Part shown: piece after piece, positions 19,651 through 29,020 of the stretch
Layout: each line of letters starts with the position of its first letter
How positions within the stretch are numbered: the first letter of the stretch is position 1
Assembly (NCBI RefSeq): GCF_002943565.1
Contig: NZ_PJCH01000005.1
Coordinates: 620,001 to 684,000, forward strand
Source: Hyphococcus luteus
Lineage (GTDB): Bacteria; Pseudomonadota; Alphaproteobacteria; Caulobacterales; Parvularculaceae
Direction of reading: 5' to 3'
Length of the DNA stretch: 64,000 nt
The notes under the pieces: model-generated
The model's input: the letters and a program-made list of their open reading frames with translations, nothing else
What the model was told of the DNA's origin: nothing
Databases searched by the model: none
Program-made: the position numbers and the translations under genes

Positions 19651-20784
19651 TCAGGCCGCGTCATCGTTGAAAAGCGCGGCGTAAATCGGGAGGGCCGCAG
19701 CCCCAATGACGCCGGCGCGGGCGCCCAGCATCGAGCCGAGTACGCGCGGACGCGGCATTTTTTGTTCGAGCTCCGTTTCCGTGCAGAAATCGGGACGATC
19801 GATCTCAACGGCGAGCATGTGATGAACCTCGTTCGGAAGACGCCCGCCAATGATAATCGCTTCAGGATCGATAAGCCTGGCGGGAAATCGAAGGGTTGTG
19901 CGCAATTGACCGCCTGCCCGTTTGATCCAGTCGCGGCACGCCGGATCGGCCGCCAGATCGATTTTTTCCAGGTCCTGGAAGTCCTCAACCCCGTGGCCGG
20001 CCTCATGGAGGGTATTCATCAGATCCAGCCCCGACGGCCGGGGTTTATTGTCAGGGAAATGGACGCCGATAATGCCGGCGTTATTGTTCATGCCGAAAAA
20101 GGGTTCGCCGCGGATCACCAGGCCGCCGCCGACCCCATACCCCAGATAGACATAGATATAGGTTTCGAAGTTCCGGCCTGCGCCAAGGAGTCGTTCGCCA
20201 ACCGTTGCGCTATTGGAATCGCTGTTCATGAAGAAGGGCAGACCAAGGCGTTTTTCGAATTCGTCTGCAAGATCCCGATGCCGCAGGTCGGCGAAGAGCG
20301 GGTGCGCCGCAAGCACGCGGCCCTTCTCTTCGAAATCGCCGGGCAAGGCGACGCCTACCCCGAAGATGCGTTCCACATGGCCGGACTTCGCTTCGGCGAG
20401 TGCGTCGATGGTCTCCCGCACGCAGTCGATCAACACCTGCGTCGATGCGGACGAGATTTTCCTGTGACTGTGCTGAAGGAAGTTTCCGCCGAGATCGATC
20501 ACGCCGACCTCGACGGTCGAACGGGTGAAGTTCAGCCCGACACTGCAACCACCAAGCGGGTTAATTGATAACGGACGCGTAGGGTTTCCTCTTTGGCCCG
20601 TGCGAATAATTGCGTCTTTGACAAGCGCCCGCTGTTCGAGGGCCTTGCTCAGGCGCGACACTGTCATCGCCGTCAGGCCCGTTCGGGCCGCGACGTCATT
20701 TCGACTGATAGGACCAAGCTTCCAAACGGTTTCAAATATGCGCCGCTCGCTCTCGCTCAGCGGCTCTGTCTGTTTCGTGTTCAT
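19651..20784 (-). CDS. ROK family transcriptional repressor
   Basis: 377 residues. N-terminal winged helix (SRNDVAARTGLTAMTVSRLSKAL, about 27-49) and a ROK/actin-like ATPase-fold sugar-sensing domain (GVGVALPGDF, GYGVGGGLVIRGEPFFG, NAGIIG). The zinc-binding Cys cluster of NagC-type ROK proteins is not seen. Probably represses itself and the divergent TonB-receptor operon through the palindrome at 20845-20867 and responds to a sugar-like ligand. Confidence 0.9.
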   Translation of the reverse strand: MNTKQTEPLSESERRIFETVWKLGPISRNDVAARTGLTAMTVSRLSKALEQRALVKDAIIRTGQRGNPTRPLSINPLGGCSVGLNFTRSTVEVGVIDLGGNFLQHSHRKISSASTQVLIDCVRETIDALAEAKSGHVERIFGVGVALPGDFEEKGRVLAAHPLFADLRHRDLADEFEKRLGLPFFMNSDSNSATVGERLLGAGRNFETYIYVYLGYGVGGGLVIRGEPFFGMNNNAGIIGVHFPDNKPRPSGLDLMNTLHEAGHGVEDFQDLEKIDLAADPACRDWIKRAGGQLRTTLRFPARLIDPEAIIIGGRLPNEVHHMLAVEIDRPDFCTETELEQKMPRPRVLGSMLGARAGVIGAAALPIYAALFNDDAA

Positions 20785-20844
20785 GCTTTTTCCTATGTGA
20801 TTTTATCGCAACAGGCAACGCGGTAGGCAGGCGAATACACGATT

Positions 20845-20867
20845 AATGATAACATTGTGTTATCATT
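20845..20867. promoter_or_regulatory. operator palindrome of the ROK/TonB-receptor divergent promoter
   Basis: AATGATAACA-TTG-TGTTATCATT: 10-bp perfect arms, 3-nt spacer, 60 nt upstream of the ROK gene start and 88 nt upstream of the receptor start. AT-rich and symmetrical, as expected for a ROK-family dimer site. Confidence 0.8.
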
Positions 20868-20955
20868 TTGTCGCACTGCGTCGCTATAGGGCTCCCATGG
20901 GTTCTGGGGGGTCTCCAGAATTCTCGGGTCAATCTAACGTGCGAAGGGAATTGTT

Positions 20956-23655
20956 GTGTCGCGCAAATTTCTACTCTCGGGCGCTGCTGTGACAGCGTTT
21001 ATGTCAATGTTCATGGGCGGTGCGCTCGCCCAGGAAGCGGAGGAAGCGGATGCTGACGCCGTGCTCGACGTCATCGTCGTTCCAGGCGTTCGCGGCTCGC
21101 TGAGCCGGGCGCTGGACCAGAAGGAAAGCGCAACCGGCGTTGTGGACGCCATTTCGGCCGAAGACATCGGCAAATTTCCGGATCTCAATATTTCTGAATC
21201 GCTCGCGCGCATTTCCGGCGTGACCATCACGCGCACGCCCGGCGGCGAAGGCAATGTCGTGTCGGTTCGCGGCGGTCAAACCGACTGGACGAATGTCACG
21301 GTCAACGGCTTGTCTGTAGCGACGGGCAATGTGGGGCGTGAGTTTTCGTTCGATCTGTTTGCCTCGGAGCTCTTTTCCAACGCAAAAGTCTACAAGTCCT
21401 CTTCTGCGGACATCGCTGAAGGGGGATTGACCGCAACCATTGATCTGCGCACGCCCCAGCCCCTCGGCACTGGAAACAAGATCGCGTTTTCCGCCAGCGG
21501 AACCGATTTCCACAAAGGCAATGGCGACCTCCAGCCGCGGGTGAGTGGTCTGCTTTCGCGCACTTTCGATAACGACCGTTTCGGCGTCCTCGTGTCCGCC
21601 TCCTATTCCAAAACGGCCGCGCGCGGCGACATCTCGCAGGGCTGGGGTTGGGATGACAACATCACCGGTCTTCAGACCTACCTTTCCGGGTTCACCACCG
21701 ATAACGCCCCGACCATCATGGTGAATGGCGAGGCTGTGAATGACCTCGCCCGTCTTCAGGACATCGCGGCAAACACCATTTCGCCGGAATTGCCCCGCAT
21801 TGGACCGAACATTCTGGAACGCGAGCGTCTGGGTGTAACGGGTTCGTTTCAATTCCGCCCGACGGAGAATGTCGAGCTCTTCGCCGACATCCTCTATGCG
21901 GACTATTCTCAGGACGAAATCCGCGCCACCGTTGATGGTATGCCCGGCTTCGGCACCGGACAGGAATGGACGAGTATCACCATTGAGGACGGGGTCGCCG
22001 TCGCAGGTTCGATCAGCAACCAGGATCAACGCTCTGAGACGCTGGACCGTCAGGTTGACTCGACGCTGACTCACATCACGACCGGCGGAAAATGGGATAT
22101 TGACGGCGTCTGGTCCGCCGATGCGACCTTCGGCTATTCGAAAGCCAAGGAAGATGAGCTCAGCCGCACCTATCTCTGGCATTATGTCGGCGATTTCACC
22201 TACGATTTCTCGAACCCGAAATACCCGGAGCTGGGCGGTGATTTTGACTGGCTGGATCCCGATCAGTATTCGCCGAACCAGCTTCGTTTCCGGCCGTTTC
22301 AGAGAAACGATGAAGAGATTTCCGTTTCCGCAAATCTGGGAGCTGATTTTGGCGACACGGGCCTTACCGGCGTCAAATTCGGGGTCCAGTACCGGGACCG
22401 GGACAAGGGACAGGTGCGCCTGGCCGAGCTTCGCCCCGCCTTCACGGCGAATTTCGCCGACTACGCCATTTCCGCCCGGGACATGTTCGGAAGCAGCTAT
22501 CATGAAGACGCGCCTTACCGCTCGGACTTCCTGATGACAAACATCGAGACGGCCGGACGCGATCTGCTCCCGGCGGATCTCAGTCTGACGGAAGTCGACA
22601 AACTTCAGACATATACGGTCGGCGAAGAAACCCTGGGCGCATATTTCAAGGCCGATCTGGCTTTCGACATCGGTCCGGTCCCTGTCACGATGGATAGCGG
22701 CGTGCGTTATGTGAGGACGGACGTCACGTCAGAAGGATATGTGCAGGAAGAGTCAGGTCCGGAAGCGGTGTCCTATCCCGGCAAATACAGCGACTGGCTG
22801 CCTGCCATCAATCTCAAGGCGCAATTGCGCGACAACCTGATCCTGCGTATCGCCGCGAACCGGACCATGACGCGCCCGCCGCTCGCCAATCTCGCTCCGG
22901 CTGTGAACATTTCGCCGACGGTTCTGTCGGCGAGCCGCGGCAACCCCGCGCTCGAACCCTACCGGTCGAACAATATCGACGCCTCGCTCGAATGGTACTT
23001 CGCCGACGAAGCGCTCCTGTCGGCGACTGTCTATTACAAGGATCTCGAAACCTTCATCGTCAACGAAACCCGCCCCGAGATCGTCATCTGCGGCGACATC
23101 CGCAACGACGCCGGCGAAAATGTCTGCGGACGCGAGTTTCAGGTTACAACCCCTGTGAACGGCGAAAACGGCAAACTTTACGGGCTTGAGCTTCAATACC
23201 AGCAGCCCTTCACGTTCCTGCCCGCGCCCTTCGACGGCTTTGGCGTCCTGGCGAACGCGACATTCTCGGAAAGCGAGCGGACGGACGAAGCGGGCGTCTC
23301 CAAGCCGCTGCAGGGGCAATCGGATACATCCTATAACCTGGTCGGCTACTACGAAAAAGGACCGTTCAGCGCGCGTCTCGCCTACAATTATCGCTCCGAA
23401 TTTTCGGTCACGGGACGCAACGGATTTGACAATATTCAGCAGCCATACGGCCAGGTCGACGCTTCCGCCCGCTACGCCGTCACCGATCATTTCGACCTAT
23501 TCCTCGAAGGACTGAACCTGTTCGAAGAGGACTGGTACACCTACGCGGCGCGAACAAACTCCGATGGCTCGGTGAATGATTTCGGCAAGCAGTTGAACCA
23601 GTATTACCTGACCCAGGGCCGGGTCATTCAATTCGGCATACGCGGCACGTTCTAG
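20956..23655 (+). CDS. TonB-dependent receptor
   Basis: Outer-membrane beta-barrel transporter, 899 residues. GTG 20956 lies 6 nt after GAAGGGA. Signal peptide ends near ALAQ (residue 26). Plug domain: VVDAISAEDIGKFPDLNISESLARISGV, GGEGNVVSVRGGQ, VNGLSVAT. The C-terminal Phe (IQFGIRGTF) is the normal barrel terminus. IGKFPD and NISESL are typical of receptors from Caulobacterales/Sphingomonadales that import carbohydrates. Located with two phosphodiesterases and an MFS symporter, it probably imports an oligosaccharide- or glycerophosphodiester-type compound. Confidence 0.95.
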   Translation: MSRKFLLSGAAVTAFMSMFMGGALAQEAEEADADAVLDVIVVPGVRGSLSRALDQKESATGVVDAISAEDIGKFPDLNISESLARISGVTITRTPGGEGNVVSVRGGQTDWTNVTVNGLSVATGNVGREFSFDLFASELFSNAKVYKSSSADIAEGGLTATIDLRTPQPLGTGNKIAFSASGTDFHKGNGDLQPRVSGLLSRTFDNDRFGVLVSASYSKTAARGDISQGWGWDDNITGLQTYLSGFTTDNAPTIMVNGEAVNDLARLQDIAANTISPELPRIGPNILERERLGVTGSFQFRPTENVELFADILYADYSQDEIRATVDGMPGFGTGQEWTSITIEDGVAVAGSISNQDQRSETLDRQVDSTLTHITTGGKWDIDGVWSADATFGYSKAKEDELSRTYLWHYVGDFTYDFSNPKYPELGGDFDWLDPDQYSPNQLRFRPFQRNDEEISVSANLGADFGDTGLTGVKFGVQYRDRDKGQVRLAELRPAFTANFADYAISARDMFGSSYHEDAPYRSDFLMTNIETAGRDLLPADLSLTEVDKLQTYTVGEETLGAYFKADLAFDIGPVPVTMDSGVRYVRTDVTSEGYVQEESGPEAVSYPGKYSDWLPAINLKAQLRDNLILRIAANRTMTRPPLANLAPAVNISPTVLSASRGNPALEPYRSNNIDASLEWYFADEALLSATVYYKDLETFIVNETRPEIVICGDIRNDAGENVCGREFQVTTPVNGENGKLYGLELQYQQPFTFLPAPFDGFGVLANATFSESERTDEAGVSKPLQGQSDTSYNLVGYYEKGPFSARLAYNYRSEFSVTGRNGFDNIQQPYGQVDASARYAVTDHFDLFLEGLNLFEEDWYTYAARTNSDGSVNDFGKQLNQYYLTQGRVIQFGIRGTF

Positions 23656-23666
23656 GAACGACGTCG

Positions 23667-23705
23667 GCCCCCGCACGTCTTCGCGCGGGGGCGGGCGACC
23701 TTTTT
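23667..23705 (+). terminator. Rho-independent terminator / attenuator after the TonB receptor
   Basis: GCCCCCGC (23667-23674) and GCGGGGGC (23685-23692) form an 8-bp GC stem, followed by GGGCGACC and TTTTT at 23701-23705. It stands 12 nt after the receptor stop and 34 nt before the next gene, so it could reduce read-through into the phosphodiesterase genes rather than end the operon. Confidence 0.65.
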
Positions 23706-23738
23706 CCGAAAATCAACATACAAGGGTTGAAAGATTAC

Positions 23739-24779
23739 ATGCGTACCAAGAAGTTTCTAACGCCAAATGTTCTCAAGGCCGGTCTGCTGGGATTTGCCGT
23801 CGTCCTGCTTTCCGCCTGCTCAGCCGCAATGGCCGCGGGCGAAAACAAGGGTCTATATGAGGACTTGCTCAATGATGTGGATGCCGGCCCGATCATGGTC
23901 GCAGCCCATCGCGGCTGCTGGACGACCGCTCCTGAAAACACCGTCACAGCCATCGACCATTGCGTAAAACTCGGCGTGGAGATCGTGGAGATCGACGTGC
24001 AGCTTACGAAAGACCGTGAGCTGATCGTATTTCATGACAGAACCCTCGACCGAATGACGAACGGTCACGGTCCCGTATGGGACGCGACGCTCGCCGAGAT
24101 CAAATCGCTGCGTCTCTATGAGCGCGACGGCTCGCCGTCCCAGATCAACGAAAAGAAGCTGATAACAAACCACAAGGTAGCGACGCTGCGCGAGATGTTC
24201 GAGGCGACGCGCGGGCGGATTCTGGTCAATCTGGAAATAAAATCGAACGACGTTTTCGGTTTCGAAGAGACCTATCAGGCTGCGCTCGATCTTGCGCGCG
24301 ATATGGGCGTTGAAAATGAGGTGCTCTGGAAAATTCCATCCACAGCCCGCGCCTACGATGTGGAAATTGTCGATGGATTCTCCGGTTCCGAAGCTCCCGA
24401 CACGCCGGCGGACGTGATCTATAACGCGATCGATACGAAAGGTTTGCGGCATGTCACGCCGATCGTCTGGCACGGCGCGCGCTCTTTCGAGCAATCGCTT
24501 CAGGACTTTTCCGACACTCCGGTGAAGAGTTTCGAAATCATCGCCGACGATCCGTCTCAATGGCCCCTCGGACCGGACGGACGCATCATCGGCGCGGACA
24601 AATATCGTTATCTCGGCATCGCCGTTCTGCCGCGCTGGTCGGCCGGTTACGCCGACGACATTGCGATGTCCGACCCGGACGCATCCTGGGGGCGCCTGAT
24701 CGATATCGGCGCCGACGTCATCATGACCGATCGCCCGGAACAGTTGATCGAGTATCTGGAGGAACGCGGCCTCAGATGA
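23739..24779 (+). CDS. lipoprotein glycerophosphodiester phosphodiesterase (GDPD) 1
   Basis: 346 residues from ATG 23739. Lipobox LSAC with Cys27, so probably an anchored periplasmic enzyme. GDPD TIM-barrel motifs: HRG (57-59), EID (84-86), FHDRTLDRMTNG (98-109), and the C-terminal IMTDRPEQLIEYL. These supply the metal and acid/base residues needed to cleave glycerophosphodiesters to glycerol-3-phosphate and an alcohol. Follows the TonB receptor. Confidence 0.92.
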   Translation: MRTKKFLTPNVLKAGLLGFAVVLLSACSAAMAAGENKGLYEDLLNDVDAGPIMVAAHRGCWTTAPENTVTAIDHCVKLGVEIVEIDVQLTKDRELIVFHDRTLDRMTNGHGPVWDATLAEIKSLRLYERDGSPSQINEKKLITNHKVATLREMFEATRGRILVNLEIKSNDVFGFEETYQAALDLARDMGVENEVLWKIPSTARAYDVEIVDGFSGSEAPDTPADVIYNAIDTKGLRHVTPIVWHGARSFEQSLQDFSDTPVKSFEIIADDPSQWPLGPDGRIIGADKYRYLGIAVLPRWSAGYADDIAMSDPDASWGRLIDIGADVIMTDRPEQLIEYLEERGLR

Positions 24780-24902
24780 GGATCAGATAAAGCGCCATAC
24801 ACCCGTTCCCGCGGCGCCTCCCGATTGTTGAGTTCCAGTGACAGTACCATTCATTCGTATGCGTATCCAATCATGGCCCCAAACAACGGAAGGAGTTCCA
24901 AA

Positions 24903-26006
24903 ATGAAGGAATTGGGGAATAAAGGTCGTTCGCGCAGAAGGTGCGCCGGGATTGCGGCCGCCTTGTATATCGGAACATGCGGTTTTCCCGCTGCGGCTCA
25001 AATGATACCGGGCAATTGCGGCGCCACGAATATGCCGCCGGAATCAATCGTGAATGCCTTCCGCAATCGCGAGGTATATCCATCTTTCACGATGATCTGC
25101 GCGCATCGCGGCTTCTGGAGCATGGCCCATTTGCCGCAAAACTCCCAGCTCGCTTTCCAGGAGGCGATCGACTGGGGCCTTGACTGCGTGGAAAACGACA
25201 TCCGTAAAACTGCGGACGGTCAATACGTCATATTCCACGACGCGAAAATGGATGTGATGTTCGCGAAGGATCTGAGCAATACGCCTCTGCCTTCGAACAC
25301 CCAGATCAATCAGTATACCCTGAGCCAGCTCAAATCCTTTTTCCTGCGCGATCGGCTGCTGAATGTGACGCATGAAAAGATCCAAACGCTCGACGAGCAT
25401 CTCGATCAAATCAAGGACCGAATCGTCGGGGACCATGAATTTAAAGACCAGGATCTGATGGCGAACAAGGAGGCGTTTAAGTATCTGATCGGTCTGTTGC
25501 AATCGAAAGGGATGCTGTCGCAGTCGGTGATCAAGGGAAAGCTCACCGCTGACGATTATGCGTGGGTGTTGAATGAATTGGGATTGGATGGGTCGGAAGT
25601 CACATACACGCCTAAATTCTTCAACGACCCGAAGAACACCGTGCCATATCTGACAAGCGAGATCGACAAGTTCAGATCACTGGGCGTGAAGGCCTACGAA
25701 CTCGTCATAACAAGCGATGACCCACAGAACGACAATCTACGGGCAATTATACCAGATCTTGACCTGCATCATGACCGATATGGTCAGTTCGATCTGTTTC
25801 CGGAGAGCGGACGCGGACGCTACAAGGCAATGGGCGACCGTAACGAATGGGACGGGTCGACGCCGGATCCTTTGAAAGAGAAACGCGGAGATTGGGATTG
25901 GATCTTCGGGACGCAGGATTACACCTTCATGATTTCCGATCGTCCCTGCTTGCTTGCTCAATATCTCAGCGTCATGGGCAAGCGCTATCCGTTTGACAAT
26001 CAATAA
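24903..26006 (+). CDS. exported GDPD-family phosphodiesterase 2
   Basis: 367 residues. ATG 24903 is chosen because GGAAGGAG lies about 10 nt upstream; the frame is open earlier. Basic n-region plus hydrophobic stretch ending FPAAAQ is a signal peptide. CAHRGFW (67-72), VENDI (96-100) and FHDAKMD (111-117) correspond to the GDPD HRG, E-D and HD catalytic elements, and MISDRPCLLAQYL closes the barrel. Relative to GDPD 1 it has about 60 extra residues in the middle (HEFKDQDLMANKEAFKYL...), so the substrate may be larger. Confidence 0.85.
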   Translation: MKELGNKGRSRRRCAGIAAALYIGTCGFPAAAQMIPGNCGATNMPPESIVNAFRNREVYPSFTMICAHRGFWSMAHLPQNSQLAFQEAIDWGLDCVENDIRKTADGQYVIFHDAKMDVMFAKDLSNTPLPSNTQINQYTLSQLKSFFLRDRLLNVTHEKIQTLDEHLDQIKDRIVGDHEFKDQDLMANKEAFKYLIGLLQSKGMLSQSVIKGKLTADDYAWVLNELGLDGSEVTYTPKFFNDPKNTVPYLTSEIDKFRSLGVKAYELVITSDDPQNDNLRAIIPDLDLHHDRYGQFDLFPESGRGRYKAMGDRNEWDGSTPDPLKEKRGDWDWIFGTQDYTFMISDRPCLLAQYLSVMGKRYPFDNQ

Positions 26007-26038
26007 GACCTTCCCGCTCTCCATCGAAAGAAACGAAG

Positions 26039-27685
26039 ATGCACGTTGCAACCGAATCTCAAAGCGCCGGCTTACCCGCGAAGCAATTTGTTTACGGTCT
26101 TCTGGGCGCCAGCATAATCGCCATCTGTTCCTCTTGCACTACTGGCCCGGATCGCGGGCAGACTGCAGAAACAGGCAGCGGACAACCGGCAGGATATGAA
26201 CAGTTTGACGAGGACTTCTACACAGGGCCAGTCGAACTTATGGGCGAAGACCTGCCCGTCTATGATCCCTATAAGATCGTAGACATCCTTCAGCCATTCA
26301 AAACGGCATTTATAAACTCCGACAACTGGCGGGGCATGCATATGCTCCAGGACACTGGAAGATTTTTCATAATCGATAAATACGTAAGCGGATATTATCG
26401 GGCGGCATTCAATGCCGTAAATGATCGAACTATATTCAACACTGGAAACTCTATAGGACCCAATATCGGTGATCTCGTCCACAATACGAATATCGAGCTC
26501 AGCTTCCTGCTGAACAATTATAGCCCCAATCTTTTCTCAGGTTACAATCAGATCAATGACTATCAGGACTCGATAGCTCTTCAGACCTACGTATCTGGAA
26601 AAATTCGAGCGCAAAGCTCGGGACTCTTCGGTCATTATTGCGGCGGTCCGTACCGGTGGCCCTGGACCACAAGCCCGAACGCCAGCACGGGCGACCTTTA
26701 TTATAGAGCGCAAGACACAGATGAAAACAGAATGATTCTGGTTGAAGATGGCGAAGGGCACATGCCGTTTTATGACTACGATCAAATCTGCGCGAATGGA
26801 AGCACCGCCGACGAATACACGAAATTCGAGTTCCGGCGCTTCGTTTCATCTCAAGAAGCCACGCTGCAGGCATACCGATTTTATCCGCTCACGAAAGCAA
26901 CGGCATTTTGCGATGTGGACGGTCGAGATTGCGGATCGCCCGGACCGGGAGTAAACTTCGGGCCGCGCAATGACGGCGCAGCTGATTCCGCGGTCTATTT
27001 CGAAGCGCAAAACTCGGGATCAGGCATTCGCCTTCCGCCCAGCCTCTTGCGCCAGCTCATGCAAAATGACGACTTCACCATAAGCTTCTGGATGAAGACC
27101 ATAGAGCCGAACCGCTTGAAATATGATAGATATCCATTGCAAAGTGATTTGTGGCAGACGGCCTTCTTCGCGACCGAGCAGAATTTGACGCCGACGCTGG
27201 GATTGGTTGTCAATGGCGGCGATCTCTACCACGGGCCGAGCACCGGTCACATTGGCCTGTTGCGAAGTCTAACAGACATCAACAAGACGCGGCGCGGCTG
27301 GGTTCAATGGCTCACCGACCCGGTCAGGATCACCAAACCAGTCGGATCGGTGGACGACCAGCCAGTATGGGTCTACGTCGTCTTGGTTTATGAGCGCAAC
27401 AGGACTCAGGTATATACATATACGCCGGACCTCTACTATCGGGGTGAAGGCGTGAACGGACGGCTTGCGGTGACACGGTACAATTTCTTCACCACCGACG
27501 ACTACTATCTTGCGCCGATAGCGGAATGGGGGATCGGCGCGCCGGGCAACATGCAGGATGTTCGTTATGTGTCTGGCGTCAATGCAATGTCCGATCTGGC
27601 GCTCTTTGAGGACGCCCTGACCGAACCACAGGTCAGGGACCTGATAAACGCCGCGATCATTCATGATGTCCCAATATTCAACTGA
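26039..27685 (+). CDS. lipoprotein with C-terminal LamG/concanavalin-like domain
   Basis: 548 residues. N-terminal hydrophobic segment ends in ICSSC (Cys30/33), a slightly atypical lipobox. The middle is unrecognised. From about residue 315 (AVYFEAQNSGSGIRLP, FTISFWMKT, TLGLVVNGG, and the ending LALFEDALTEPQVRDLI) it follows the LamG-like jelly-roll pattern used for sugar binding. Last gene of the TonB-receptor operon and probably a surface-bound binding protein or hydrolase accessory. Confidence 0.75.
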   Translation: MHVATESQSAGLPAKQFVYGLLGASIIAICSSCTTGPDRGQTAETGSGQPAGYEQFDEDFYTGPVELMGEDLPVYDPYKIVDILQPFKTAFINSDNWRGMHMLQDTGRFFIIDKYVSGYYRAAFNAVNDRTIFNTGNSIGPNIGDLVHNTNIELSFLLNNYSPNLFSGYNQINDYQDSIALQTYVSGKIRAQSSGLFGHYCGGPYRWPWTTSPNASTGDLYYRAQDTDENRMILVEDGEGHMPFYDYDQICANGSTADEYTKFEFRRFVSSQEATLQAYRFYPLTKATAFCDVDGRDCGSPGPGVNFGPRNDGAADSAVYFEAQNSGSGIRLPPSLLRQLMQNDDFTISFWMKTIEPNRLKYDRYPLQSDLWQTAFFATEQNLTPTLGLVVNGGDLYHGPSTGHIGLLRSLTDINKTRRGWVQWLTDPVRITKPVGSVDDQPVWVYVVLVYERNRTQVYTYTPDLYYRGEGVNGRLAVTRYNFFTTDDYYLAPIAEWGIGAPGNMQDVRYVSGVNAMSDLALFEDALTEPQVRDLINAAIIHDVPIFN

Positions 27686-27842
27686 ACAGAGGGCGACGGA
27701 GGTGCAAGACGTTCCGTGACGCCCCGCATATTGTCCACTTCAGGATAACTGGCCGACAGCGCGAGTCTTTGACGGCCAAACTTTGCGGATACTGGGCGCG
27801 CCCGGGATTTAGCTTCAGACCGAGCCTTGATTGAACTGATTT

Positions 27843-27888
27843 AGTTGTTCCAGATAATGCCGCTCCAGCGACTGCATCTGGAACAACT
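27843..27888. repeat. 13-bp inverted repeat downstream of the uptake operon
   Basis: AGTTGTTCCAGAT (27843-27855) and ATCTGGAACAACT (27876-27888) are exact reverse complements with a 20-nt loop. Found 158 nt after the lipoprotein stop within a 304-nt gap that has no supported gene. Could be a terminator of unusual loop size, a protein-binding site or a residual terminal repeat. Confidence 0.6.
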
Positions 27889-27989
27889 CCTTCAAGGTTG
27901 CCCGTCACGCAGCGGCCAGGGGTCTTGGCCCCTCTTTGTCGCAAGCCCTCGACACGGGCGGCCTCAATTTGGCGGTGTCATTTCTTCTC

Positions 27990-28304
27990 TTAGATTCGCC
28001 GCACGGGTGATGTCGCTTCCGTACTGATTTTGACCGCGACCTGTTCGATAAAAAAATCGAAACGCCGTTTTCCAAGCGCATGCGCGGCATCCCGCTCGCC
28101 ATCGGGAAGCGGCTCGGTCCGGGTGAGCCAGTAGAGGACGTAGTGGCAGAGAGCCTCGAAGGTGAACGACACTTCCCGCTCGATCGCCGACTGGCGCAGG
28201 TCGAAGGCGTCCAGGCGTTTTAGAAGGCGCATCTCAAGCGTGACTTTGGTGTCTGGATCGAACCAGGCGTGCAAGGCCTGCTCGACGATATCCTGCAAGC
28301 GCAT
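27990..28304 (-). pseudogene. 5'-truncated CopG/RHH conjugation gene (copy 2)
   Basis: The product from residue IVEQALHAWFDPD to FFIEQVAVKI is nearly identical to the intact gene at 55931-56302, but the first ~33 residues (the NLYARLCEEAAK region with the DNA-binding ribbon) are missing; the frame instead opens with MRLQD. Without the ribbon-helix-helix N-terminus it should not bind DNA normally. The break at 28292 is sharp, and the foreign sequence joined to it belongs to the next gene. Confidence 0.88.
28201..28291. repeat. direct repeat, copy of 56121-56211
   Basis: Ninety-one bases identical to 56121-56211 except one (28250 t, 56170 c), in the same orientation, lying in the CopG-like genes. 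Similarity at lower level extends left to about 28040. The pair brackets 27.9 kb of cargo. Confidence 0.9.
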
Positions 28305-28655
28305 TCAAGCCAAGGGCGGCAGTTCCGCGCGGTTGAACTTCCAGCCGAGACAATTCTCGATGTCGTCCATGGCGTCGTCCGCTTTTCCGCACACGGAAGT
28401 CTCCTTGTCATGCAACGCCGCTTCGAGGATGGGCTCGACCTTCACCTTGTTGAGCTTGCCGGTCACACGCGCGAGATGGCCGAAACCGATCATGGCGTTG
28501 CCGCGCACGAAAACATCCGGATGGGTGGAAAGCGCGATGCACACGGATTCGACATTCACGTCTTCCGGCGGGTTCATGGAAAAGTCGATGGGCAGCATCG
28601 CCAGATATTCCAGCGGCGTGTCGTCATCGTCTTTCGTCTGGTCTTGGTCGGTCAA
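28305..28655 (-). CDS. hypothetical HEAT-like acidic protein
   Basis: 116 residues. Mostly alpha-helical; VCIALSTHPDVFVRGNAMIGFGHLAR is a HEAT-like repeat, and the acidic C-terminal part (DDAMDDIENCLGWKF) resembles small immunity-type proteins of polymorphic-toxin loci (inference from appearance only). The TTG start at 28655 overlaps the stop of an IS remnant, so its 5' end may have been rewritten by an insertion; ATG at 28598 (MLPIDFSM) is an alternative. The stop directly abuts the truncated CopG-like frame. Confidence 0.6.
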   Translation of the reverse strand: MTDQDQTKDDDDTPLEYLAMLPIDFSMNPPEDVNVESVCIALSTHPDVFVRGNAMIGFGHLARVTGKLNKVKVEPILEAALHDKETSVCGKADDAMDDIENCLGWKFNRAELPPLA

Positions 28656-28726
28656 ACCTTATCGGGTAAGAGCGGCTTCAAGCGCCCAAACTGCTCCTCA
28701 CTGAGCCAGAACAGGGGATCGGACAT
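28652..28726 (-). pseudogene. 5' fragment of an IS5-family transposase
   Basis: Minus-strand codons from ATG 28726 give MSDPLFWLSEEQFGRLKPLLPDK and stop. This is the typical opening of IS5-group transposases (FWLSDEQ.ARL.PLLP). The remaining ~90% is gone. The leader before the ATG (CTCCTGAAGG.AG) is shared with the remnant at 30243, showing both come from the same kind of IS. Confidence 0.82.
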
Positions 28727-29020
28727 ATCAAGCTCCCTTCAGGAGTCTTGAATCACCGTTTGCGCTGCTGCCGAAGAACCGAGATTGGCCCGAAATTGAC
28801 GCTGAACCCATAAACCAGCGTCTTAGAACGCCCTGAACGAGACGTTGAGTCGGTAACAAATCGTCTTCGAGAAACTGAGCCCCAACAATCAGAAAAGACG
28901 ATCCGAAAGAATCAAAAAACGCTCACGCGTTTTCAACGCGTCGGCGACGATATCGGTGTTTCGAAGCAGTCAACGACAGTGTAATATCAGTATGGATAAG
29001 TCAGCTTAAGGACATTTATA

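Noticed and set aside
19645-20568. 307-codon plus-strand frame over the ROK gene
   Set aside because: Shadow of a gene with complete ROK and HTH motifs.
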